From Pantoea sp. WMus005 (GTDB lineage Bacteria > Pseudomonadota > Gammaproteobacteria > Enterobacterales > Enterobacteriaceae), in the NCBI RefSeq assembly GCF_013415305.1, contig NZ_JACBXU010000001.1, forward strand, positions 310,001 through 374,000: a DNA stretch of 64,000 bases, read 5' to 3'. The notes under the pieces were generated by a model. It saw nothing but the letters and a program-made list of their open reading frames with translations. It did no database searches and was not told where the DNA came from. Position 1 is the first letter of the stretch; every line of letters begins with the position of its first letter. The position numbers were made by a program, and so were the translations under genes. This document shows positions 40,303 to 49,874 of the stretch, piece by piece.

Positions 40303-41499
40303 GTGATTAGAGTAGAGATGCTGTCGACCGGGGATGAGGTGCTGCATGGCCAAATCGTCGATACCAATGCCGCCTGGCTGGCGGATATGCTGTTCCAGCA
40401 GGGTTTACCGATGACCAGCCGCACCACGGTAGGGGACTCACTGGCGTCGCTAATTGCCACGCTGCAGGCGCGCAGCCATGAAGCTGATGTGCTGATAGTC
40501 AATGGCGGCCTGGGGCCAACCAGTGACGATCTCAGTGCTCTGGCAGCGGCCAGGGCCTGTGGGGTTGAACTGGAGATGCAGCAGAGCTGGCTCGAACAGA
40601 TGGAAGCCTGGTTCGCTAGCCGCGGACGGGTGATGGCGGCCAGCAATCGCAAGCAGGCTGAAATCCCGGCCAATGCGGAGCTGATTGATAATCCGGTCGG
40701 AACTGCCTGTGGCTTTGCACTGCAACTCAATCGCTGCTGGATGTTCTTCACGCCTGGCGTGCCATCTGAATTTAAGGTGATGGTGGAGCAGCAGATCATT
40801 CCCCGTCTGAAAGCAAAATTCTCGCCGCCTGAACCGCCGATTTGTCTGCGACTGACCACCTTTGGCCGCGGTGAAAGTGATATTGCCGCCGAACTGGAGC
40901 CGCTGGCGTTGCCGGAAGGTGTGGTGATGGGCTATCGCTCATCAATGCCGATTATCGAGATCAAACTGACCGGCCCGGCAAGTCAGCGCGTAGCGATGGA
41001 GCAGGTGTGGCAGCAGGTGCGTCTGTTACTGGCGGAGTGCACTATCTTTGAAGGCACGGAAGGCTTACCAGCGTTGCTGGCCCGTGAGCTGGAGCAGCGC
41101 GGGGAGTACCTGACGGTCAGCGAGCAATACACTGCCGGGCTGCTTTACTGGCAACTGGCTGCCGCCAGCGTGCCGTTGCGTGGCGCTGACATCCTGGCAG
41201 GCCAGCAGGAGACACTGGAGCAGCAGATGACACGCACCCGCAATCTTGCCGTACAGCAGCAGGCAGCGCTGGCGCTCTCTGTGGGTCGTCTGGATCAGGA
41301 AGAGATTTCTGTGGCACTGCATACACCGGAAGGCAGTTTTGGCCAGCGCGTGAAGTTCAGCACGGGTCGCTATAATCTGGAGACGCGGCAGAAGGTGGTG
41401 GCGATGATGGCAATGAACATGCTGCGCCGCTGGTTACACGGCAGCGAAGTCAGCACCGGTCACGGCTGGATTGATGTGGTTGAAACTGTCAGACAATAA
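40303..41499 (+). CDS. yfaY: CinA-like protein YfaY
   Basis: The 398-aa protein has an N-terminal MoCF/CinA domain (VEMLSTGDEVLHGQIVDTNAAWLA, NGGLGPTSDDLSALAAA, NPVGTACGF) and a C-terminal CinA domain. In catalytic PncC (NMN amidohydrolase) the latter has the motif ESCTGG; here the matching place reads SEQYTAG, so the nucleophile region is not conserved and deamidase activity is doubtful, as also in E. coli YfaY. The N-terminal half may act on ADP-ribose-like pyrophosphates, by analogy with CinA. The start is GTG 40303 behind AAAAGGAGAA, which gives the conserved IRVEMLSTGDEV. Confidence 0.93.
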   Translation: MIRVEMLSTGDEVLHGQIVDTNAAWLADMLFQQGLPMTSRTTVGDSLASLIATLQARSHEADVLIVNGGLGPTSDDLSALAAARACGVELEMQQSWLEQMEAWFASRGRVMAASNRKQAEIPANAELIDNPVGTACGFALQLNRCWMFFTPGVPSEFKVMVEQQIIPRLKAKFSPPEPPICLRLTTFGRGESDIAAELEPLALPEGVVMGYRSSMPIIEIKLTGPASQRVAMEQVWQQVRLLLAECTIFEGTEGLPALLARELEQRGEYLTVSEQYTAGLLYWQLAAASVPLRGADILAGQQETLEQQMTRTRNLAVQQQAALALSVGRLDQEEISVALHTPEGSFGQRVKFSTGRYNLETRQKVVAMMAMNMLRRWLHGSEVSTGHGWIDVVETVRQ

Positions 41500-41508
41500 T
41501 GTCAGTGC

Positions 41509-41543
41509 AAACAAAACGGGCGCCTGGGGCGCCCGTTTTGTTT
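41509..41543. terminator. Strong bidirectional terminator after yfaY
   Basis: AAACAAAACGGGCGCC and GGCGCCCGTTTTGTTT form a perfect 16-bp stem with a TGG loop. It serves yfaY and probably also yfaE from the other side, although yfaE ends about 97 nt away. Confidence 0.9.
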
Positions 41544-41639
41544 CAGTTTGATGATCAACTTCATGCAGGACCATTACTGCAGCAAGAGATAAGCTAACGC
41601 GATCTCAACGCCAATCAGGCCAGACGTGTCCCATCTCAG

Positions 41640-41900
41640 TTATAACTCAAGCTCAATCTCGCCTTTAGCTTTGCAGCAGCAGGGCAGGATCTCATCCTGC
41701 TGCACAAAGGCCAGCGGCCGCTGAGGGTAATGCACTTCGCCTTTCAGCAGCCGCATCCGGCAGGAGCCGCAGTAACCTTCCCGGCACTGAAACTCCACGC
41801 AGAGATTATTCGCTTCCAGCAGCGTCAGCAGATTTGTATGCTCGTCTGTACATTCCAGCCGGGTGCCGGAACTGCGCAGAATAACAACGTCGCGGCTCAT
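41640..41900 (-). CDS. yfaE: 2Fe-2S ferredoxin YfaE (NrdB maintenance)
   Basis: YfaE is a plant-type 2Fe-2S ferredoxin that regenerates the diferric-tyrosyl radical of NrdB in E. coli. The 86-aa protein has the ligands C39, C44, C47 (CREGYCGSC) and a fourth in the CCC cluster at 74-76. Length compares with 84 aa in E. coli. The stop of nrdB and the start of yfaE are 2 nt apart, so yfaE is the third gene of nrdA-nrdB-yfaE. Confidence 0.96.
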   Translation of the reverse strand: MSRDVVILRSSGTRLECTDEHTNLLTLLEANNLCVEFQCREGYCGSCRMRLLKGEVHYPQRPLAFVQQDEILPCCCKAKGEIELEL

Positions 41901-41902
41901 GA

Positions 41903-43033
41903 TTAAAGCTGGAAGTCGTCGAAGTCGTTAGCGCCCACTTCAGAATCGATCTGACCCACCAGATAGGAGCTCACTTCCACTTCCTGTGGCGCAACCTGCA
42001 CGTTGTCAGACACCAGCCAGGAGTTGATCCATGGAATCGGGTTAGAGCGCGTCTGGAAGGGCAGATCAAGACCAACCGCCTGCATACGGATATTGGTGAT
42101 GTACTCAATGTACTGGCAGAGAATGTCTTTGTTCAGGCCGATCATTGAACCGCCGCTGAACAGATATTCCGCCCACTCTTTCTCCTGCAGTGCTGCCTTC
42201 TTGAACAGCTCGAAGCACTCTTCACGGCACTCTGCCGCGATCTCTTTCATCTCTGGATCGTCTTCACCGCTGCGCAGCAGGTTCAGCATGTGCTGAGTGC
42301 CGGTCAGATGCAGCGCTTCATCGCGGGCGATCAGCTTGATGATTTTGGCGTTGCCTTCCATGAGTTCACGCTCGGCGAAAGCGAATGAACAGGCGAAGCT
42401 GACATAGAAACGGATCGCTTCCAGCGCATTGACGCTCATCAGGCAGATATAGAGCTGCTTCTTCAGAGCGCGCAGACTGACCACAACCGGCTTACCATTG
42501 ACCTGATGGGTGCCTTCGCCCAGCTGATGCCAGTAGTTGGTCATCTCAATCAGATCGTCGTAATAGCGAGAGATATCCTGAGCACGCGCCAGAATCTGCT
42601 CATTGGTGACGATATCGTCAAACACCACCGCAGGATCGTTAACAATATTACGAATGATATGGGTGTAAGAACGCGAGTGGATCGTCTCGGAGAACGCCCA
42701 GGTTTCAATCCAGGTTTCCAGCTCAGGAATCGAGATCAGCGGCAGCAGGGCGACGTTCGGGCTACGGCCCTGTATGGAATCCAGCAGTGTCTGATACTTC
42801 AGGTTGCTGATAAAGATATGCTTCTCGTGTTCCGGCAGCGCCTGGTAGTCGATACGATCGCGGGAAACATCAACCTCTTCCGGACGCCAGAAAAAGGAGA
42901 GCTGCTTTTCGATCAGCTTTTCAAAGATGTCATATTTTTGCTGGTCGAAGCGCGCCACGTTAACCGACTGACCGAAAAACATCGGCTCTTTCAGCTGATC
43001 ATTTTTGTTCTGTGAGAAAGTGGAGTAAGCCAT
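41903..43033 (-). CDS. nrdB: Ribonucleoside-diphosphate reductase 1 subunit beta
   Basis: NrdB (R2) holds the diiron-oxo centre and the stable tyrosyl radical that starts nucleotide reduction in NrdA. The radical tyrosine is Y123 in [13 protein letters not shown] (Tyr122 in the E. coli numbering without Met), with iron ligands E116 and H119 in the same helix. The C-terminus ends [10 protein letters not shown], the tail that binds NrdA. The 376-aa length equals E. coli NrdB. It is separated from nrdA by 72 nt with a hairpin, and followed by yfaE. Confidence 0.98.
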   Translation of the reverse strand: MAYSTFSQNKNDQLKEPMFFGQSVNVARFDQQKYDIFEKLIEKQLSFFWRPEEVDVSRDRIDYQALPEHEKHIFISNLKYQTLLDSIQGRSPNVALLPLISIPELETWIETWAFSETIHSRSYTHIIRNIVNDPAVVFDDIVTNEQILARAQDISRYYDDLIEMTNYWHQLGEGTHQVNGKPVVVSLRALKKQLYICLMSVNALEAIRFYVSFACSFAFAERELMEGNAKIIKLIARDEALHLTGTQHMLNLLRSGEDDPEMKEIAAECREECFELFKKAALQEKEWAEYLFSGGSMIGLNKDILCQYIEYITNIRMQAVGLDLPFQTRSNPIPWINSWLVSDNVQVAPQEVEVSSYLVGQIDSEVGANDFDDFQL

Positions 43034-43079
43034 AAAAGTTGTCCAAAAGTAGACGAAGCCAGGCCTCGTGAAATGAGTG

Positions 43080-43100
43080 AGGCGGGAGCATCTCCCGCCT
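43080..43100 (-). other. Hairpin in the nrdA-nrdB gap
   Basis: AGGCGGGAG and CTCCCGCCT form a perfect 9-bp stem with a 3-nt loop, just after nrdA. No U-run follows toward nrdB, so it more likely stabilises the nrdA message or lowers read-through than ends transcription. Confidence 0.55.
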
Positions 43101-43105
43101 GGCCA

Positions 43106-45391
43106 TTAGATCTTACAGGCGCCGCTCTCGCAGCCATCATCCTGGATAGAAGGTGCCAGATCATCCTGCGCATCTTCCGCACCGTCACGGGTGTTCTGAT
43201 AGTAGAGCGTTTTCACGCCGAACTTGTATGCCGTCAGCAGATCTTTCAGCAGCTGTTTCATCGGCACTTTGCCGTTGGTAAAACGTGACGGATCGTAATT
43301 GGTGTTGGACGAAATCGCCTGGTCGATGAATTTCTGCATCAGACCCACCAGTTGCAGGTAGCCGTCGTTGTTCGGCATTTCCCACAGCAGTTCGTACTGA
43401 TCTTTCAGACGCTCATACTCTGGCACGACCTGACGCAGGATGCCATCTTTCGATGCTTTGATGCTGATGTGACCACGTGGTGGCTCAATACCGTTGGTGG
43501 CATTGGAGATCTGCGACGAGGTCTCAGACGGCATGAGCGCAGACAGGGTCGAGTTGCGCAGGCCGTGTGTTTTGATCTCTTCACGCAGGCTGTCCCAGTC
43601 GAGATGCAGCGGTTCGTTGCTGATCGCGTCCAGATCTTTCTTGTAGGTGTCGATCGGCATGATGCCCTGCGCATAGGTGGTTTCGTTGAACCACGGGCAG
43701 GCACCTTGCTCTTTCGCCAGCGCGTTTGAGGCTTTCAGCAGGTAATACTGAATCGCTTCAAAGGTTTTGTGGGTCAGGCCATTGGCACTGCCATCGGAGT
43801 AGCGCACACCATGCTTCGCCAGATAGTAGGCATAGTTGATGACGCCGATACCCAGGGTACGACGACCCATTGCGCCACGCTGGGCAGCCGGAATCGGGTA
43901 ATCCTGATAATCGAGCAGCGCATCAAGCGCACGTACTGCCAGGGTAGCCAGCTCTTCCAGATCGTCGAGGCTTTCGATGGCACCGAGGTTGAACGCAGAG
44001 AGCGTGCACAGGGCAATCTCACCGTTTTCGTCGTTAACATCTTCCAGCGGTTTGGTCGGCAGGGCGATTTCCAGGCAGAGGTTAGACTGGCGAACCGGCG
44101 CGATGCGCGGATCAAACGGGCTGTGGGTGTTGCAGTGATCGACGTTCTGAATATAGATACGGCCGGTTGACGCGCGTTCCTGCATCATCAGTGAGAACAG
44201 ATCGACCGCTTTAACACGCTGCTTGCGGATGCTCTGATCCTGCTCATATTTGGTATAAAGGCGTTCGAACTCGTCCTGATCGGCGAAGAACGCATCATAC
44301 AGGCCAGGTACATCAGACGGACTGAAGAGGGTGATATCTTCGCCTTTCAGCAGGCGCTGATACATCAGCTTGTTGAGCTGTACACCGTAATCCATATGAC
44401 GCACGCGGTTGCCTTCAACACCACGGTTGTTCTTCAGCACCAGCAGGCTTTCTATTTCCAGATGCCACATCGGGTAGAACAGCGTCGCTGCGCCGCCACG
44501 CACGCCGCCCTGAGAACAGGACTTCACCGCAGTCTGGAAATGTTTATAGAACGGGATACAGCCGGTATGGAACGCTTCACCGCCGCGAATCGGGCTGCCC
44601 AGCGCACGGATACGACCGGCATTGATGCCGATACCAGCACGCTGAGAGACATATTTCACAATCGCGCTGGAGGTGGCGTTGATGGAGTCCAGGCTGTCGC
44701 CGCACTCGATCAGCACACAGGAGCTGAACTGACGCGTCGGGGTACGCACGCCTGACATGATTGGCGTCGGCAGCGAGATTTTAAACGTTGAGATCGCATC
44801 ATAGAAACGCTTGATGTAATCCATACGCGTGTCGCGCGGATAGCCAGAGAACAGGCAGGCCGCGACCAGAATGTAGAGGAACTGCGCGCTCTCGTAGATT
44901 TCACCTGAGACGCGGTTCTGCACCAGATATTTGCCTTCCAGCTGCTTAACTGCGGCATAGGAAAAGTTCATGTCACGCCAGTGGTCGAGGAAAGCGTCCA
45001 TCTGCGCGAACTCTTCCTGGCTGTAATCTTCCAGCAGGTGGCGATCATATTTGCCCATGTCGACCATCTTAACGACCTGGTCATAAAGCTTCGGCGGCTC
45101 AAACTGACCATACGCTTTTTTGCGCAGGTGGAAGATTGCCAGGCGGGCAGCCAGGTACTGATAGTCAGGGGCATCGCGAGAGATGAGGTCTGCTGCGGCC
45201 TTGATGATGGTCTCATGAATGTCAGAGGTTCTGATTCCATCATAGAATTGAATGTGAGAGCGCAGTTCCACCTGTGACACTGAGACGTTGTTCAGCCCTT
45301 CAGCTGCCCAGTCCAGCACACGGTGAATTTTGTCGAGATCAATGCGCTCCTGGCGGCCATCGCGTTTAGTAACGAGCAGACTCTGGTTCAT
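43106..45391 (-). CDS. nrdA: Ribonucleoside-diphosphate reductase 1 subunit alpha
   Basis: NrdA (R1) is the catalytic and allosteric subunit of aerobic class Ia ribonucleotide reductase. The 761-aa protein (E. coli: 761 aa) starts with the ATP-cone (VTKRDGRQERIDLDKIHRVLDWAA), which senses ATP/dATP. The active-site cysteines are in CVLIECGD, the N-L-C-L-E motif (QSNLCLEIALP) and IALCTLSAFN; the redox-relay pair is in the tail GCESGACKI. The upstream region has two perfect DnaA boxes and NrdR-like boxes. Confidence 0.98.
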   Translation of the reverse strand: MNQSLLVTKRDGRQERIDLDKIHRVLDWAAEGLNNVSVSQVELRSHIQFYDGIRTSDIHETIIKAAADLISRDAPDYQYLAARLAIFHLRKKAYGQFEPPKLYDQVVKMVDMGKYDRHLLEDYSQEEFAQMDAFLDHWRDMNFSYAAVKQLEGKYLVQNRVSGEIYESAQFLYILVAACLFSGYPRDTRMDYIKRFYDAISTFKISLPTPIMSGVRTPTRQFSSCVLIECGDSLDSINATSSAIVKYVSQRAGIGINAGRIRALGSPIRGGEAFHTGCIPFYKHFQTAVKSCSQGGVRGGAATLFYPMWHLEIESLLVLKNNRGVEGNRVRHMDYGVQLNKLMYQRLLKGEDITLFSPSDVPGLYDAFFADQDEFERLYTKYEQDQSIRKQRVKAVDLFSLMMQERASTGRIYIQNVDHCNTHSPFDPRIAPVRQSNLCLEIALPTKPLEDVNDENGEIALCTLSAFNLGAIESLDDLEELATLAVRALDALLDYQDYPIPAAQRGAMGRRTLGIGVINYAYYLAKHGVRYSDGSANGLTHKTFEAIQYYLLKASNALAKEQGACPWFNETTYAQGIMPIDTYKKDLDAISNEPLHLDWDSLREEIKTHGLRNSTLSALMPSETSSQISNATNGIEPPRGHISIKASKDGILRQVVPEYERLKDQYELLWEMPNNDGYLQLVGLMQKFIDQAISSNTNYDPSRFTNGKVPMKQLLKDLLTAYKFGVKTLYYQNTRDGAEDAQDDLAPSIQDDGCESGACKI

Positions 45392-45442
45392 GTCGCGTAT
45401 TTACCTTTGCGTGAGTATCCAAAAATTAAAAGAAATCCCAGT

Positions 45443-45451
45443 TTATACACA
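45443..45451 (+). promoter_or_regulatory. DnaA box 1 upstream of nrdA
   Basis: TTATACACA is a perfect match to the DnaA consensus TTATNCACA. In E. coli the nrdAB promoter is controlled by DnaA through two boxes. Confidence 0.75.
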
Positions 45452-45497
45452 GCCTATTCATTGTGAATAATGTGTGGATAAACACTACATCTAGGGG
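45451..45497 (-). promoter_or_regulatory. NrdR-like box pair upstream of nrdA
   Basis: Read on the minus strand, CCCCTAGATGTAGTGT (45482-45497) and TCACAATGAATAGGCT (45451-45466) resemble NrdR boxes (imperfect palindromes with AT-rich centres) and begin 31 bp apart, the three-turn spacing typical of NrdR. The second match is weak. Confidence 0.35.
45473..45481 (-). promoter_or_regulatory. DnaA box 2 upstream of nrdA
   Basis: TGTGGATAA, i.e. TTATCCACA on the minus strand, the strongest DnaA box type. It lies 21 bp from box 1 in the opposite orientation. Confidence 0.8.
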
Positions 45498-45860
45498 GTG
45501 ATGAGAAAAGTCATAACTACATGGGGGCATATTTTAGTATTTTACGGCCGCTTAACAAGAGCAAAAAATGATGGCTGGAGGGGTTGTAATTCTTGCGAAA
45601 TTTCTTAGCCCACGCCTTGTAAGGCCTGGCAACATGTCAACCAGATCACACTTTTTTTTCTTAATATGATCGGGCGCGTGTTTCTTATTCAATCCTTAAG
45701 ATTCAGCAGGAAAAGGGATGAAAAATGGGTAAAAACCGCTAGCAGGGGACTGCAACAGTGAACGCACGGGGTTTTGGATGACGTAACCTATTGGCAACCA
45801 TCAGAATGCCTGTGATGCAGCGAGGGCAGCGACTGCTCAGGCAGAAAGCGCGGGCAAAGG

Positions 45861-45890
45861 AAAAAGTGCCCGCCCGGATGCAGGCGGGCA
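45861..45890 (-). terminator. Terminator of ubiG
   Basis: On the minus strand GCCCGCC and GGCGGGC (7 bp, 8-nt loop) are followed by ACTTTTT, 7 nt after the ubiG stop. Confidence 0.85.
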
Positions 45891-45896
45891 GATTGC

Positions 45897-46622
45897 TCAG
45901 CTGGCGCGGTGAGTATGCACCATATAATTCACGTCAGTGCCGGGTGCCAGTTTGAAGCGGTTGGTCACCGGATTGTAATGCAGGCCAATAATGTGGCGTT
46001 CACGCAGGGCTGTTTCATCGACCCAGCCAAGCAGTTCGGAAGGACGAATAAACTTCTTCACATCATGGGTGCCGCGCGGCAGCATGCGGAGCACATATTC
46101 CGCGCCAAAGATCGCCAGCAGCCACGCTTTGGGATTGCGGTTCAGCGTAGAGAAAAAGACTTCGCCGCCGGGTTTAACCAGCTTCGCACAGGCGTGAACC
46201 ACGGAGCGTGGATCCGGTACGTGCTCCAGCATCTCCATACAGGTCACCACATCATATTTTCCGGCGTTCTGATCGGCATGCTCTTCAACGGTCTGCTGCA
46301 CGTAGTCCAGCGTCACGCCGCTCTCCATGGCATGCAGGCGCGCCACGGCCAGGGGTTCCGCTCCCATATCCAGACCGGTCACTACCGCGCCTTCACGCGC
46401 CATGCTTTCGGATAAAATACCGCCACCGCATCCGACGTCGAGCACGGTTTTACCGAACAGGCCATTACTGTGCTGCGCGATGTAGCCCAGGCGCAGCGGG
46501 TTAATACGGTGCAACGGTTTAAATTCACCCTCCAGATCCCACCAGCGCGAGGCAACGGCCTCAAACTTGGCAATTTCCTGCGCATCGACGTTATGCTGAT
46601 GATTCTGCGGTTGTGCATTCAT
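45897..46622 (-). CDS. ubiG: Ubiquinone biosynthesis O-methyltransferase UbiG
   Basis: UbiG performs both O-methylations of ubiquinone synthesis with S-adenosylmethionine, acting at the membrane surface. The 241-aa protein (E. coli: 240 aa) has the class I methyltransferase motif VLDVGCGGG at residues 60-68, motif II around [11 protein letters not shown], and the [16 protein letters not shown] segment. The C-terminal part with [11 protein letters not shown] and NYMVHTHR is the family end. It is divergent from gyrA across 177 bp. Confidence 0.97.
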   Translation of the reverse strand: MNAQPQNHQHNVDAQEIAKFEAVASRWWDLEGEFKPLHRINPLRLGYIAQHSNGLFGKTVLDVGCGGGILSESMAREGAVVTGLDMGAEPLAVARLHAMESGVTLDYVQQTVEEHADQNAGKYDVVTCMEMLEHVPDPRSVVHACAKLVKPGGEVFFSTLNRNPKAWLLAIFGAEYVLRMLPRGTHDVKKFIRPSELLGWVDETALRERHIIGLHYNPVTNRFKLAPGTDVNYMVHTHRAS

Positions 46623-46725
46623 TGAATCGTAACTCCTGACAAAATGTGCCCATAGTATAAACGCTTAACCGCAGTTGGCACACCTTTCAGGGGCAATGAA
46701 AAGCGGGGGAAATCGGTGGTTAACG

Positions 46726-46754
46726 TTCACCAGAGCATTGCAGTGTGATATACT
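46726..46754 (+). promoter_or_regulatory. Candidate gyrA promoter
   Basis: TATACT (46749-46754) as the -10 and TTCACC (46726-46731) as a weak -35 with a 17-bp spacer, 46 nt before the gyrA ATG. Confidence 0.55.
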
Positions 46755-46799
46755 TTCGCACCTTTAAAATCCGGGATTAAGTAGAGGGATAGCGGCTCC

Positions 46800-49451
46800 A
46801 TGAGCGACCTTGCGAGAGAAATTACACCGGTCAATATCGAAGAAGAATTAAAAAATTCTTACCTCGGTTACGCCATGTCGGTCATCGTTGGCCGAGCTTT
46901 ACCCGATGTGCGTGATGGCCTGAAGCCGGTTCACCGTCGCGTTCTTTTTGCGATGAGTGTACTGGGTAACGACTGGAACAAACCCTATAAAAAATCTGCC
47001 CGCGTCGTCGGTGACGTTATCGGTAAATATCACCCGCATGGTGATTCTGCCGTTTACGACACCATTGTACGTATGGCCCAGCCTTTCTCCCTGCGTTACA
47101 TGCTGGTGGACGGACAAGGCAACTTCGGTTCCATCGACGGCGACTCCGCCGCGGCGATGCGTTACACCGAAATTCGCATGTCGAAAATCGCCCACGACCT
47201 GTTAGCTGACCTGGAAAAAGAGACCGTCGATTTCGTCCCGAACTACGACGGCACTGAGCAGATCCCTGAAGTTCTGCCGACCAAAATTCCTAACCTGCTG
47301 GTGAACGGTTCTTCCGGTATCGCCGTAGGTATGGCAACCAATATTCCACCGCACAACCTGCGTGAAGTGATCAACGGCTGCCTGGCATACATTGAAAATG
47401 AAGACATCAGCATTGAAGAGCTGATGGAGCACATTCCGGGGCCTGATTTCCCGACCGCCGCCATCATCAATGGTCGCCGTGGCATTGAAGAAGCGTACCG
47501 CACCGGTCGCGGCAAGATTTATATTCGTGCACGTGGCGAAGTGGAAGCCGATGCGAAAACGGGCCGCGAGACCATCATTATTCATGAGCTTCCGTATCAG
47601 GTTAACAAAGCGCGCCTGATTGAGAAGATTGCGGAGCTGGTAAAAGAGAAACGCGTCGAAGGCATCAGCGCACTGCGCGATGAGTCTGATAAAGACGGCA
47701 TGCGCATCGTGATTGAGATCAAGCGCGATGCAGTCGGCGAAGTGGTTCTGAATAATCTCTATTCACTGACCCAGTTGCAGACTTCATTTGGTATCAACAT
47801 GGTCGCGCTGCATCAGGGCCAGCCAAAGATTATGGCACTGAAGGAGATTCTGGACGCCTTCGTTCGCCATCGTCGTGAAGTCGTGACGCGTCGTACTATT
47901 TTCGAACTGCGTAAAGCCCGTGACCGTGCGCATATCCTGGAAGGTCTGGCGATTGCGCTGGCGAATATCGATCCGATTATTGAGCTGATTCGTCGTGCAC
48001 CCAACCCGGCAGAAGCGAAAGCGGGTCTGATTGCGCAGGCGTGGGATCTGGGTAATGTGTCAGCGATGCTGGAACGTGCAGGCGATGACGCTGCCCGTCC
48101 GGAGTGGCTGGATCCGCAGTACGGCATCCGTGAAGGTCAGTACTATCTTACCGAGCAGCAGGCTCAGGCGATTCTGGATCTGCGTCTGCAGAAACTGACC
48201 GGCCTTGAGCACGAGAAGCTGCTGGATGAGTATAAAGGTCTGCTGGAGCAGATCGCAGAGCTGTTACGCATTCTGTCTGACGCCGAGCGTCTGATGGAAG
48301 TGATCCGCGAAGAGCTAGAGCTGATGCGTGATCAGTTCGGCGATGAGCGTCGCACAGAGATTACTGCCAACACCGCTGATATTAATATCGAAGACCTGAT
48401 CAATCAGGAAGATGTTGTGGTGACATTGTCGCATCAGGGCTATGTGAAGTATCAGCCACTGACCGACTATGAAGCGCAGCGTCGTGGTGGTAAAGGCAAG
48501 TCAGCCGCACGTATCAAAGAAGAGGACTTCATTGATCGTCTGCTGGTGGCCAATACCCATGACACGATTCTTTGCTTCTCAAGCCGCGGCCGCCTGTACT
48601 GGATGAAGGTTTATCAGTTACCGGAAGCGAGTCGTGGTGCGCGTGGACGTCCAATCGTCAACCTGCTGCCGCTGGAAGCCAACGAGCGTATTACCGCGAT
48701 TCTGCCGGTACGTGAGTATACCGAAGGCTTCAATATCTTTATGGCGACCGCGTTGGGAACCGTGAAGAAGACCGCGCTGAAAGAGTTCAGCCGTCCGCGT
48801 AGCGCCGGCATTATTGCCGTGAATCTGCGTGACGACGATGAGCTGATCGGTGTGGCGCTGACCAACGGCAATGACGAAGCGATGCTGTTCTCAGCGGCCG
48901 GTAAAGTGGTCCGCTTCGCAGAAACCGCAGTCCGTGCGATGGGTCGTACCGCTTCTGGCGTTCGCGGCATCAGGCTGGCTGAAGGCGATCGCGTTGTCTC
49001 TCTGATTGTGCCGCGTGAAGAGGGTGCAATCATGACCGTGACGCAGAATGGTTACGGTAAGCGTACTGCCAACAGTGAATACCCGACTAAGTCGCGTGCG
49101 ACGCAGGGTGTGATTTCAATCAAAGTGACCGAACGTAATGGTCCGGTGATTGGCGCTGTTCAGGTTGTCGATGGCGATCAGATTATGATGATCACCGATG
49201 CCGGTACGCTGGTGCGTACCCGCGTGTCAGAAGTCAGCATTGTGGGCCGTAATACCCAGGGTGTGATTCTGATTCGTACCGCAGAGGATGAGAACGTAGT
49301 CGGTCTGCAGCGTGTTGCCGAGCCGGTTGAAGAAGAAGAGCTGGATTCAATCGACGGTAGCGTGGCGGAAGGCGAGGATGATATCGCGCCAGAGGCAGAG
49401 ATCGACGATGAAGAGAGTGCACCGGAAGCGGACGCAGAAGACGAAGAGTAA
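46800..49451 (+). CDS. gyrA: DNA gyrase subunit A
   Basis: GyrA is the DNA-breaking subunit of gyrase, which with GyrB adds negative supercoils using ATP. The 883-aa protein (E. coli: 875 aa) has the catalytic R121-Y122 pair and, in the quinolone-resistance region, Ser83 and Asp87 ([11 protein letters not shown]), the sensitive wild-type state. The C-terminal pinwheel domain carries the GyrA box QRRGGKG at 560-566, needed for DNA wrapping. The tail after about residue 840 is strongly acidic ([10 protein letters not shown], then [15 protein letters not shown]) and somewhat longer than in E. coli. Ribosome site AGAGG. Confidence 0.98.
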   Translation: MSDLAREITPVNIEEELKNSYLGYAMSVIVGRALPDVRDGLKPVHRRVLFAMSVLGNDWNKPYKKSARVVGDVIGKYHPHGDSAVYDTIVRMAQPFSLRYMLVDGQGNFGSIDGDSAAAMRYTEIRMSKIAHDLLADLEKETVDFVPNYDGTEQIPEVLPTKIPNLLVNGSSGIAVGMATNIPPHNLREVINGCLAYIENEDISIEELMEHIPGPDFPTAAIINGRRGIEEAYRTGRGKIYIRARGEVEADAKTGRETIIIHELPYQVNKARLIEKIAELVKEKRVEGISALRDESDKDGMRIVIEIKRDAVGEVVLNNLYSLTQLQTSFGINMVALHQGQPKIMALKEILDAFVRHRREVVTRRTIFELRKARDRAHILEGLAIALANIDPIIELIRRAPNPAEAKAGLIAQAWDLGNVSAMLERAGDDAARPEWLDPQYGIREGQYYLTEQQAQAILDLRLQKLTGLEHEKLLDEYKGLLEQIAELLRILSDAERLMEVIREELELMRDQFGDERRTEITANTADINIEDLINQEDVVVTLSHQGYVKYQPLTDYEAQRRGGKGKSAARIKEEDFIDRLLVANTHDTILCFSSRGRLYWMKVYQLPEASRGARGRPIVNLLPLEANERITAILPVREYTEGFNIFMATALGTVKKTALKEFSRPRSAGIIAVNLRDDDELIGVALTNGNDEAMLFSAAGKVVRFAETAVRAMGRTASGVRGIRLAEGDRVVSLIVPREEGAIMTVTQNGYGKRTANSEYPTKSRATQGVISIKVTERNGPVIGAVQVVDGDQIMMITDAGTLVRTRVSEVSIVGRNTQGVILIRTAEDENVVGLQRVAEPVEEEELDSIDGSVAEGEDDIAPEAEIDDEESAPEADAEDEE

Positions 49452-49483
49452 TTTGTCTGACGTAAGCTGAGGTTCGTTGCAGA

Positions 49484-49522
49484 AACGGCAGGTCAGGGGA
49501 AACCCGGCCTGCCGTTTTTTTG
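49484..49522 (+). terminator. Terminator of gyrA
   Basis: AACGGCAGG and CCTGCCGTT (perfect 9-bp stem, 15-nt loop) followed by a T-run. Confidence 0.88.
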
Positions 49523-49574
49523 TGCGCGAGGGGAGCCAGGAACGCGTTGCTGTGAGTCGGGAGCCGCCGACAGG

Positions 49575-49644
49575 CCCGTAATACCCGATCGCAAAGGATT
49601 CCCGCATCCCTGGCGTGGAGGCTTTGCTCTTCGGGCATTACGGG
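49575..49644. repeat. 70-nt near-perfect inverted repeat (unidentified structured element)
   Basis: Left arm CCCGTAAT-A-CCCGA-TC-GCAAAG (49575-49596) pairs with right arm CTTTGC-TCT-TCGGG-C-ATTACGGG (49622-49644): 19 base pairs with one A-C mismatch and one small internal loop, closing a 25-nt apical segment. On the plus strand it is followed by TCTTTC. It is separate from the gyrA terminator 53 nt upstream. It matches no element I recognise (not REP or ERIC as I know them). Confidence 0.75.
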
Positions 49645-49778
49645 TCTTTCTGATTCTGAATGTTGTCTCGCTGTGCAGGAATGCAGGCGTGTATTTGTTT
49701 GAAGGACAGATGCGGCCACTTGATGTTGGGGTAAAGATGTCGCTTTCACTATCCTAAAAGATTCCCAAACCTTCCGCT

Positions 49779-49803
49779 AAGCCTGCGGCTGGCTGGCTTT
49801 TTT
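49779..49803 (+). terminator. Terminator-like hairpin upstream of rcsC
   Basis: AAGCC pairs with GGCTT (5 bp; alternative inner GCC/GGC pairing) and is followed by a T-run (49798-49803). It lies 72 nt upstream of rcsC with no gene before it except gyrA, whose own terminator is 257 nt earlier. It could end a small RNA transcribed from the gap. Confidence 0.4.
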
Positions 49804-49874
49804 CGTCCGATAAAGCTAGTGTATGGGCATTAAAAATCGATGATGCGACTAACCTTGCCAACTGCGAGTTACCT

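Larger units (their letters stand above)
45392..45896. other. nrdA upstream region and nrdA-ubiG gap
   Basis: 505 bp. The right end is the ubiG terminator; the left end (45440-45500) is the nrdA control region with DnaA and NrdR-like boxes. The middle (about 45520-45850) shows no gene; it has a T8 run at 45651-45658 and no clear hairpin before it. Confidence 0.6.
49452..49874. other. gyrA-rcsC intergenic region
   Basis: 423 bp with the gyrA terminator (49484-49522), a large unexplained inverted repeat (49575-49644), a terminator-like hairpin (49779-49803) and the rcsC start region. No protein-coding gene is credible here. Confidence 0.7.

Noticed and set aside
45640..45662. T8 run in the nrdA-ubiG gap as a terminator
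   Set aside because: Only a weak CTGG/CCAG pairing precedes it and no transcript toward it is evident, so it was not called.
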